A DNA stretch of 64,000 nucleotides from an uncultured Collinsella sp. (GTDB lineage: Bacteria > Actinomycetota > Coriobacteriia > Coriobacteriales > Coriobacteriaceae), in NCBI GenBank assembly GCA_900541235.1, contig UQIW01000016.1:1-64000 (forward strand). The letters are read 5' to 3'. Position 1 is the first letter of the stretch; each line of letters opens with the position of its first letter. Positions 1 through 6,606 of the stretch are shown here, in pieces. A program made the position numbers and the translations under genes. The notes beneath the pieces were generated by a model. That model was not told where the DNA came from. It did no database searches and was given only the letters and a program-made list of their open reading frames with translations.

Positions 1-796
<796 letters not shown>

Positions 797-1274
797 AAAT
801 AAATGGGCTTCGAGCCCGTCCGGTCCTCACAACTATTAGCTGATCGGTTCCGTTCGATTCATATGGTTCTAGTATAGGAAAAGGAATTTCTCGGGGCCGC
901 CTCTCGGCGGCCTTGCGAAAAACAAATCCAAGTTAGACCATTTCAAATGGTTCGATGTCTGCCCGGATGCGACACTTGAAGTGTCCATCCTCGCAGTATC
1001 CGGTTCTCAAGGTGCACGCTTTGCGGCTCATCCGGTCCGACCGGGCCGCGCGGCAAGGAGATATATTGCCAGACCGCGAAGCGATGTGGGACGTCAATTC
1101 CACTCTTCACAAGTCCTACACAACTTATCGCTTCCTATATAAGTAATAGAAAGGCTGGTGCAGAAATACTGCGCGTATCAGATGATGACCCTTCGGTTAA
1201 GAGATATATAAAGATCGGTCACCTGTAAGTGTCTATCTACCCGCGCTTTTGCTATATAAACCAGCGCTCTAGAT
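797..1274 (-). other. rrn upstream and leader region
   Basis: This 480-base stretch between 16S and rplT holds no convincing protein gene. On the minus strand it contains several short perfect hairpins typical of an rRNA leader: ACACTTCAAGTGT at about 972-984, CCATTTGAAATGG at about 938-950, and GGCCGCC-GAGA-GGCGGCC at about 896-913. These could take part in folding or RNase III processing of the precursor. A candidate promoter is listed separately. Open frames here are short and lack ribosome sites. Confidence 0.6.
1205..1235 (-). promoter_or_regulatory. candidate rrn promoter
   Basis: On the minus strand TAGACA (1235-1230, five of six matches to the -35 consensus) is followed after 18-19 bases by TTATAT/TATATA (about 1211-1205). 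It would start an rRNA transcript with a leader of about 400 nt. The spacing is slightly long and other AT-rich boxes occur nearer the 16S gene, so this is a weak call. Confidence 0.3.
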
Positions 1275-1310
1275 AAAAAGAGGGAGTGCCGCGCACAGTG
1301 CGACACTCCC
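1275..1310 (-). terminator. intrinsic terminator of infC-rpmI-rplT
   Basis: On the minus strand GGGAGTG pairs with CACTCCC around a loop that can itself pair partly, followed by TCTTTTTAT. It lies about 20 bases after the rplT stop and separates the ribosomal-protein operon from the rRNA operon downstream on the same strand. Confidence 0.85.
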
Positions 1311-1331
1311 CTAGCGATTCAACAGAATCTA

Positions 1332-1691
1332 TTAGGCCTCGAGAGCCTTCTTGGCAATGGCAGCCAGCTCGTTGAAGGACTCGATGTCCTCGTAAGCCAT
1401 CTGAGCCAGGACCTTACGGTCGAGCTCGATGCCGGCAACCTTCAGGCCGTGCATGAACTGAGAGTAAGAGATGTCGTTCAGGCGAGCGGCAGCGTTGATG
1501 CGGGTGATCCAGAGAGAGCGGATCTCGCGCTTCTTGTTGCGGCGATCACGATACTGATACTGCAGGGAGTGCTGGACCTGCTCTTTAGCATGCTTGTAAG
1601 TACGCGAAGCGGCACCGTAGTAACCCTTCGCACGGTGCATAACGGTACGGCGCTTCTTCTTGGCGGCAACAGCGCGCTTAATACGTGCCAT
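1332..1691 (-). CDS. rplT: 50S ribosomal protein L20
   Basis: The 119-residue product is a full-length L20, which binds 23S rRNA early in assembly of the large subunit. The N-terminus is very basic (MARIKRAVAAKKKRR), and the family signature around HRAKGYYGAASRTYKHAKEQV is clear. It is the last gene of infC-rpmI-rplT, 46 bases after rpmI, and is followed by a terminator. In Bacillus L20 represses this operon from a leader site; the leader here also has an attenuator-like structure, but an L20 site was not shown. Confidence 0.98.
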   Translation of the reverse strand: MARIKRAVAAKKKRRTVMHRAKGYYGAASRTYKHAKEQVQHSLQYQYRDRRNKKREIRSLWITRINAAARLNDISYSQFMHGLKVAGIELDRKVLAQMAYEDIESFNELAAIAKKALEA

Positions 1692-1737
1692 GTTCTATCA
1701 ACTCCTAGACGGTAAAACGAAAAACGGGAACGCGAAC

Positions 1738-1929
1738 TTAGGCGAGACGCGACTTGATGACCTTGCGGTCGGCAGCGGCGATCTCGGTCTCCTGACGGAA
1801 GCCACGCTTACGCTTGGTGGACTTCTTGCTCAGGATGTGGCTCTTGAAAGCCTTGGCGCGCATAAGCTTGCCGGTGCCAGTCTTGCGGAAACGCTTCTTG
1901 GTGCCGCTGTGGGACTTCATCTTAGGCAT
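1738..1929 (-). CDS. rpmI: 50S ribosomal protein L35
   Basis: The 63-residue, strongly basic protein begins MPKMKSHSGTKKRFRKTGTG, the typical start of L35, a small late-binding large-subunit protein. It is full length. It lies 32 bases after infC and 46 before rplT, the conserved order of this operon in most bacteria. Confidence 0.98.
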   Translation of the reverse strand: MPKMKSHSGTKKRFRKTGTGKLMRAKAFKSHILSKKSTKRKRGFRQETEIAAADRKVIKSRLA

Positions 1930-1961
1930 GAAATACTCCTTAATCGGTTACAGAACACTAG

Positions 1962-2516
1962 TTACTTGGTATCGCTTGCCGCTTTATCCTCATCGAAGGC
2001 GCCCTTAATCGGGGCGAGCAGCATAAGCATGTTACGGCCTTCCATCTTAGGCTTGGACTCGACCGTAGCGTAAGGCTTGAGATCCTCGGCGAGACGCTCG
2101 AGAACGTTAAGACCCTGCTCCGGGTGAGCCATCTCACGGCCGCGGAACATGATGGTGATCTTAACGCGTGCGCCCTTCTTAAGGAAACGCAGAACGTGGC
2201 CCTTCTTGGTCTCGTAATCGCCAACGTCGATCTTGGGTCGGAACTTCATTTCCTTGACCTCGACCTTAGACTGGTTCTTACGAGCGGCCTTGGCCTTCAT
2301 GGCCTGCTGGTACTTGAACTTACCGTAGTCCATGACCTTGCAGACCGGCGGCTCCGCGTTGGGAGCGATCTCGACCAGGTCGAGACCCTGATCGTCGGCG
2401 ACGCGCTGGGCATCGCGGATGGCGAACAGGCCGAGCTGAGAGCCATCGACGCCAATCAAACGGCACGAAGATGCAGTGATCTCGTCGTTGATGCGGGTGT
2501 CATCAGACTTAGCTAT
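1962..2516 (-). CDS. infC: translation initiation factor IF-3, likely AUA start
   Basis: IF-3 binds the 30S subunit, checks start codon and initiator tRNA, and prevents premature 50S joining. The 184-residue product has both domains: the N-terminal part with TRINDEI and RLIGVDGSQLG, and the C-terminal part from about residue 85 with KFRPKIDVGDYETKK. The longest frame would start at ATG 2531, but that puts GGAGG (2529-2525) inside the coding region and leaves no ribosome site upstream. Eight bases after GGAGG lies ATA (2516-2514), reading AKSDDTRIND, which matches the usual IF-3 N-terminus. Rare start codons in infC (AUU in E. coli) support autoregulation by IF-3. The function is certain; the AUA start is a strong inference. 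Confidence 0.95.
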   Translation of the reverse strand: MAKSDDTRINDEITASSCRLIGVDGSQLGLFAIRDAQRVADDQGLDLVEIAPNAEPPVCKVMDYGKFKYQQAMKAKAARKNQSKVEVKEMKFRPKIDVGDYETKKGHVLRFLKKGARVKITIMFRGREMAHPEQGLNVLERLAEDLKPYATVESKPKMEGRNMLMLLAPIKGAFDEDKAASDTK

Positions 2517-2535
2517 TTTCCCTACCTCCATTCAT

Positions 2536-2569
2536 AAAAAAATAACCCGGCGCTTCTCAGCAACCAGGT
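2536..2569 (-). promoter_or_regulatory. leader attenuator upstream of infC
   Basis: On the minus strand ACCTGG (2569-2564) pairs with CCGGGT (2550-2545), with extra pairing in the loop, followed by TATTTTTTT and then directly by the infC ribosome site. A second hairpin, CTTCCTC-AAATC-GAGGAAG (2600-2582), lies just upstream. A terminator in front of infC with an upstream hairpin is how L20-controlled leaders look in Firmicutes. No alternative antiterminator pairing was worked out. Confidence 0.55.
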
Positions 2570-2698
2570 CGTACACATAGACTTCCTCGATTTGAGGAAG
2601 GTAATCTAAGTTGTATGACCAGTCAGCTGCTCATTGGCGCCAAAAGGTGGGAGCCCTCGGGTTCCTCTTTAGGGCATTGCGGGAACAACGCCTTGCGA

Positions 2699-2704
2699 AT
2701 AATA
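2699..2704 (-). promoter_or_regulatory. candidate promoter of infC operon (extended -10)
   Basis: The minus strand reads TGTTATTAT, an extended -10 (TGn before TATTAT, one change from TATAAT). The -35 position holds only ATGTGA, three of six matches. Transcription from here would give an infC leader of about 170 nt that includes both leader hairpins. Confidence 0.4.
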
Positions 2705-2733
2705 ACACGTACAACGCGCTATCACATTACGTA

Positions 2734-2801
2734 CACGAAAAAGGGGGCCTTGACCCCCTTGAAGCGCAGGTGCATGTATGGTGCCCGAGGCGAGACTCGA
2801 A
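2734..2801 (-). repeat. duplicated tRNA-Leu 3' end plus terminator (copy 1)
   Basis: This segment repeats the last 20 or so nucleotides of tRNA-Leu, its CCA and the following terminator hairpin (AAGGGGG / CCCCCTT), as found at 2917-2985. About 30 bases around the hairpin and about 28 bases spanning the tRNA end are identical; only the 8-10 bases between them differ. It has no tRNA body. It could come from an unequal exchange or a past insertion at the tRNA 3' end. The hairpin here may act as a second terminator before the infC leader. Confidence 0.85.
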
Positions 2802-2916
2802 GGGCCTTCGCTTCGCGAAGCCCCGGGCTTCGGGCGCATGGCGCCCTCGCCACGCTCCGCTACAAACAGGCCTCAGGCCTGTTTGCTTAACGCTCCGCGC
2901 GCTCACGCGAGTTCGG
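2802..2916. other. palindrome-rich spacer between the tRNA-end repeats
   Basis: The 115 bases between the two repeat copies are rich in small hairpins: AAACAGGCCT-C-AGGCCTGTTT (2864-2884, perfect), GGGCGC-ATG-GCGCCC (about 2832-2846) and CTTCGCTTCGCGAAG (about 2806-2820). No gene or transposase fragment is seen. It may be what remains of a small inserted element. Confidence 0.5.
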
Positions 2917-2985
2917 CACGAAAAAGGGGGCCTTGACCCCCTTGAACGCTCACTTGCATGTATGGTGCCCGAGGCGAGACTCGAA
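2917..2985 (-). repeat. tRNA-Leu 3' end plus terminator (copy 2, authentic)
   Basis: This is the authentic copy of the repeat, overlapping the real tRNA 3' end (CCA at 2965-2963) and its terminator. It lies 183 bases from copy 1 in direct orientation. Identity is essentially complete across the hairpin and the tRNA end, with divergence confined to the bases between them. Confidence 0.85.
2921..2943 (-). terminator. terminator after tRNA-Leu
   Basis: On the minus strand AAGGGGG-TCAAGG-CCCCCTT is followed by a T-run, 20 bases after the tRNA CCA end. An identical hairpin recurs at 2738-2760. Confidence 0.85.
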
Positions 2986-3051
2986 CTCGCACGTTGTTGC
3001 CAACGGTGGATTTTGAGTCCACAGCGTCTGCCAATTCCGCCACTCGGGCAC
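2963..3051 (-). tRNA. tRNA-Leu (anticodon CAA)
   Basis: The minus strand folds as a class II tRNA: acceptor GTGCCCG/CGGGCAC with encoded CCA, the D-loop with GGCGGAATTGGCAGACGC, and an anticodon stem GTGGA/TCCAC enclosing CTCAAAA, so the anticodon is CAA (reads UUG). It has a long variable arm and a T-arm with GTTCGAGTC. The 89 nt fit tRNA-Leu. It lies 37 bases after the transglutaminase-like gene on the same strand and is followed by a terminator. Confidence 0.97.
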
Positions 3052-3088
3052 GTAATGCGTGAGTTAGTTTATCACAGCTTTCTGTTGA

Positions 3089-4522
3089 TTAGTCCGAAAA
3101 TGGAACTTCGAGCATTTTGATAAGCTCAACCTTGCGCAACATCTCCCGCTTACGACATCCACGTCCGTCAACCGAGGCCTCGCCCATCTGGTTGTCATAG
3201 GGGTCCTCACGCATGCCGTCGAAAGCAGGCACAAACTCAGCCTGGAATCGATTGTTGGCCACCATACGCCACGGATCGAGATTGCCAAAGTAGTGACGGC
3301 GGCGCCACTCCTCGCCCATCCTGCGAGCAGAAGATCCAAATGACACGTCGGCGTTGAGCCACCCGGTTTGCGGCGTATAGAACTCTGCCCAGTCGTGCGG
3401 CCCCACCGAATCAGGCGCAACATACAGGCCACTCTGCCAGCGGGCGGGCACGCCCGCGATGCGGCACATGGTGATAAACGTGAGCGCCATAACGCCGCAA
3501 TCGCCGCGGAGCGAGTGTGCACAGTCATCGGCGATGGAGCCCAAAAGCAGGTACGGTGGCTGATAGCGATAGTCAATATGCTGTGTCAGGTAATCATAGA
3601 TAGCACGAGCGCGATCGAGCGGATTCTCGAGACCGTCAATAACACGCTCCGTCAACTGTCGCATGTACGGCGTGAACGCAATGTGCGGACGGTCCTCGGA
3701 GGTGTCCTCGGGCAGTGGCGCGTCCATACAGGGATGCGATGGGAGCGCGCCACCATAGATATCGCAATAGGCGGCATCGACGTGATAGCGATAGGTCACC
3801 GAGAATGAATGTTCAGTCGAAGATGTCCAAGAGGCAGCGCGAGCCGAAACGTTTTCAGGGGCAACGGTACCCCCCGACGTCATATCGAGAACCTCGATTT
3901 GAGACTGTTGACGACAGGCGGCAGCAACGGGTAGCCACGCGCGAACAGCCTCTCCCTCCAGAGCTCCAGGGACAGACACGGATGCCTTAAGCGTGATGAC
4001 GCGAGCCAACCCGTTTTGCGACTCCATCTCCCTGAGCATCTGGTTACGCAGCGCGATGCCGTCCGCAGAATCGGGACGCAGGCCCGGAACCTCCTTGGGG
4101 TACACGCGAAGCGAATCGAGGAAGTTGTCGAGAACGAACAGCTCGCCATCGATAAAGCGCCAGTCAATACGCTTACGATTGATCAGGTCGTCAAGCTGCT
4201 CTTCGGTAAACTCTGGCCACTCCTCGCGAATCATCGCAATAGCCTGATCGCGCGACACCGAAAAATGAAGCGGCGTCTCGAGCATGCGATACCGCTCGGC
4301 ACGAACACAAGCAGCCAGCGAAGGCTCAGGGTTCTGCTCCAGAAGGCGATCGCAAGCAGCAACAGCCTGCGTCAAATACCCGGCATCCTTGAGACGAAGA
4401 ATCTCAGGCGGCAGTCCAATATCGAGATGACGAAAGTCATCACAGCAAACATCAACAGAGCAACCAACAGGACCCTCGCCAATAACCTTCCCATCCGAAG
4501 GCAGCACATCAATAACAGCCAT
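3089..4522 (-). CDS. transglutaminase-like domain protein
   Basis: The 477-residue, apparently soluble protein has no signal peptide. The C-terminal half holds a transglutaminase-like core with the expected triad order: Cys342 in GDCGVMALTF, His376 in GPHDWAEFY and Asp392 in LNADVSFG. Such domains act as cysteine peptidases or amidases on proteins or peptidoglycan-type peptides; the substrate here is unknown. Residues 1-280 are not recognised. The longest frame starts at GTG 4540, but GGAG sits seven bases before ATG 4522, so the shorter form is preferred. It is followed by tRNA-Leu and preceded by a gap with a large palindrome. Confidence 0.85.
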   Translation of the reverse strand: MAVIDVLPSDGKVIGEGPVGCSVDVCCDDFRHLDIGLPPEILRLKDAGYLTQAVAACDRLLEQNPEPSLAACVRAERYRMLETPLHFSVSRDQAIAMIREEWPEFTEEQLDDLINRKRIDWRFIDGELFVLDNFLDSLRVYPKEVPGLRPDSADGIALRNQMLREMESQNGLARVITLKASVSVPGALEGEAVRAWLPVAAACRQQSQIEVLDMTSGGTVAPENVSARAASWTSSTEHSFSVTYRYHVDAAYCDIYGGALPSHPCMDAPLPEDTSEDRPHIAFTPYMRQLTERVIDGLENPLDRARAIYDYLTQHIDYRYQPPYLLLGSIADDCAHSLRGDCGVMALTFITMCRIAGVPARWQSGLYVAPDSVGPHDWAEFYTPQTGWLNADVSFGSSARRMGEEWRRRHYFGNLDPWRMVANNRFQAEFVPAFDGMREDPYDNQMGEASVDGRGCRKREMLRKVELIKMLEVPFSD

Positions 4523-4661
4523 ACCAAAACTCCAAGTCACTAGAACGCTTGAAGCCCATTGTAGCGAGATAAAAAGAAAGCCCCAACAAGGGAGCCATCA
4601 ACGCCGCCGAACGGTAGTCAATAAATAAATTCAGCCCAGTAACCCTGCGGCGTTAAACAAA

Positions 4662-4753
4662 GGAAGCCCCATCCCCCGGAACTGTTTCCTTGGCGCGACT
4701 TCTGGCGAAGCCAGGTGAGCGCAAAGGAAACAGTGTAGGGGGACGGGGCTTCC
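4662..4753. terminator. large imperfect palindrome, probable fba terminator
   Basis: Two arms of about 35 bases pair with roughly 30 matches, from GGAAGCCCC (4662) to GGGGCTTCC (4753), with a further stem in the loop. It starts 20 bases after the fba stop; the minus strand continues TTTGTTTAA, so it can terminate fba. It is much longer than a normal terminator and begins GGAA and ends TTCC like the array at 23210-23443, so it may belong to the same repeat family. Confidence 0.65.
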
Positions 4754-4773
4754 GGCGGGAAGTTTAGCGACGC

Positions 4774-5640
4774 TTACGCCTTGTTGACGGAGCCAAACTC
4801 CTCCATGAGCTCCTTGGTGCGAGCAACGATGTTGTCGCGACCAGGCTTGAGGAGCTTGCGGGGGTCAAAGCCCTTGCCCTGCTGATCCTTGCCAGCCTCG
4901 ATGTACTCGCGGACGCCCTTGGCGAAGACGAGCTGCAGGTCGGTGTTGACGTTGATCTTGGAGATGCCCAGGGAGATGGCCTTCTTGATCTGATCCTCGG
5001 GGATGCCGGTACCACCGTGCAGAACGAGGGGCAGGTCGCCGGTCTGAGCCTTGATCTCGCCCAGACGCTCGAAGGAAAGGCCAGCCCAGTCGGCGGGATA
5101 CACGCCGTGGATGTTGCCGATGCCGCAGGCGAGGAAGTCGACGCCCAGGTCAGCAATCTGCTTGCACTCAGCGGGGTCAGCGAGCTCGCCGTTGGAGGTC
5201 ACGCCGTCCTCGGTGCCGCCGATGCCGCCGACCTCGGCCTCGATGGACATGCCCTTGGAGTGGGCAAGCTCAACGAGCTCCTTGGTGCGGTCGAGGTTAA
5301 GCTGGAAGGTCTCCTCGTGAGAGCCGTCATACATGATGGACGTGAAGCCGGCCTCGATGCACTTGAAGCAGTCCTCGTAAGAACCGTGATCGAGGTGAAG
5401 GGCGACGGGAACGGTAACGCCCGTGGCCTCGACGGCAGCCTTGACCATGTCGGCGCAGACCTTGAAACCGCCCATCCACTTAGCGGCACCAGCGGTGCAC
5501 TGAAGGATCAGCGGAGACTTGGCCTCCTCGGCGGCCTGGAGAATAGCCAGGGTCCACTCGAGGTTGTTGGTGTTGAAGGCACCGAGAGCGTACTTGCCGG
5601 CCTCGGCCTTCTTGAGCATGTCTGCTGCGTTGACGAGCAT
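4774..5640 (-). CDS. fba: class II fructose-bisphosphate aldolase
   Basis: The 288-residue cytoplasmic enzyme cleaves fructose 1,6-bisphosphate to glyceraldehyde 3-phosphate and dihydroxyacetone phosphate. Family motifs are intact: ALHLDHGS with Asp84 (catalytic acid) and His85 (zinc), GIGNIHGVYP and VLHGGTGIP with the other zinc histidines. The length fits the shorter class IIB type. AGGAGG lies eight bases before ATG 5640 (MLVNAADML); a longer frame to 5736 would run through this site and is rejected. The gene stands alone. Upstream on the minus strand TAAAAT (5693-5688) may be a -10 box, without a good -35. Confidence 0.96.
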   Translation of the reverse strand: MLVNAADMLKKAEAGKYALGAFNTNNLEWTLAILQAAEEAKSPLILQCTAGAAKWMGGFKVCADMVKAAVEATGVTVPVALHLDHGSYEDCFKCIEAGFTSIMYDGSHEETFQLNLDRTKELVELAHSKGMSIEAEVGGIGGTEDGVTSNGELADPAECKQIADLGVDFLACGIGNIHGVYPADWAGLSFERLGEIKAQTGDLPLVLHGGTGIPEDQIKKAISLGISKINVNTDLQLVFAKGVREYIEAGKDQQGKGFDPRKLLKPGRDNIVARTKELMEEFGSVNKA

Positions 5641-5834
5641 AAAAGAAACCTCCTGTAAGGTTGCTCCGATAACGCCTGAGATTTTACCACGGCGTACCCG
5701 AGCATAAACGTTCGTTTGTTCACGAATATCGTCCAAACAGACTTTTTTTGACCGTTTGCCCTACGGAATCGACCCGTTGGGGAAAATAGCTTGACGATTG
5801 AGCGGTCTTCGTGATTCGAAAGACGGCTTCGAGC

Positions 5835-6518
5835 CTACATCTGCATAAACGGATTCTGCATAAGTTCGCGCGCCATCGTGGTCGAATCGCCATGGCCCGT
5901 CAAGCAAACGGTATCGGGCGGAAGCGTCTTGGCAAGTTTGGAGAGCGAGCGCATAATCGCCGCCTCGTCACCGCCGGAAAGATCGGTACGACCGTGGCTG
6001 CCCGGGAAAAGCGTGTCGCCCACAAAGGCGATGTTCCCCTGCTCGGTCGCGGCGAACAGGACGATGCCGCCCGGCGTATGCCCCGGCGTCTCGATCACCT
6101 GCAGGCAGATATCGCCCAATTCAATCGTATCGCCCTCGGCAAGCAGCCGCGTCGGCTCGCCCGGATCGGGCGTCTCAATACCCCACATGGCGCGCTGCTC
6201 CTCGATATTTGCGCGAGGCACCGTCACGTCCTTAGCGCACAACTCATATAGTGCGCTGTCGCCAACGACAGCTCGAACCCCGGCGACCCCGCCAACATGG
6301 TCGGCATGACCGTGCGTGCAGACAGAGCCGAGTACGCGAACTTCGGGATGCGCGGTGCGGATATGCTCCACAAGACGCTCGCCCTCCCACGCCGGATCGA
6401 CGATTAAGCACTCGTCATTCGAAATCACGGCGTAACTGTTGGTCTGAATCGGGCCGTTGACGAGTGCCTCAATCGAAGCTGCACCTCGGGGTGTCAGGTC
6501 CAAAGTCATATCGCCCAT
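5835..6518 (-). CDS. MBL-fold metallo-hydrolase (glyoxalase II-like)
   Basis: The 227-residue protein has the metallo-beta-lactamase signature THGHADH and the later metal ligands in TPGHTPGG, FVGDTLFPGSHGRTD and LTGHGDST, so the binuclear metal site is complete. Proteins of this type (YcbL-like) hydrolyse thioesters such as S-lactoylglutathione, but the substrate cannot be read here. GGAGG lies eight bases before ATG 6518 and only two before ATG 6524, so the former is used. It follows rsh on the same strand, with a terminator-like hairpin between. An MBL gene downstream of relA/spoT is a frequent actinobacterial arrangement. Confidence 0.9.
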   Translation of the reverse strand: MGDMTLDLTPRGAASIEALVNGPIQTNSYAVISNDECLIVDPAWEGERLVEHIRTAHPEVRVLGSVCTHGHADHVGGVAGVRAVVGDSALYELCAKDVTVPRANIEEQRAMWGIETPDPGEPTRLLAEGDTIELGDICLQVIETPGHTPGGIVLFAATEQGNIAFVGDTLFPGSHGRTDLSGGDEAAIMRSLSKLAKTLPPDTVCLTGHGDSTTMARELMQNPFMQM

Positions 6519-6536
6519 GCGCATACCCTCCTTCTA

Positions 6537-6572
6537 AAATACGTTCGAGGCACCAAACGATGCCTCGAACGT
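6537..6572 (-). terminator. hairpin between rsh and the MBL gene
   Basis: A perfect 12-base inverted repeat, ACGTTCGAGGCA / TGCCTCGAACGT with an eight-base loop, is followed on the minus strand by ATTTTAG and then by the ribosome site of the MBL gene. It can end the rsh transcript or limit read-through into the next gene. Confidence 0.7.
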
Positions 6573-6606
6573 AACCGATATCTATGATGCTGAGAGGCTC
6601 TCGCAC

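Noticed and set aside
2611..3120. Plus-strand frames across the tRNA-Leu region
   Set aside because: They run through the tRNA and the duplicated terminator, and read repeat sequence.
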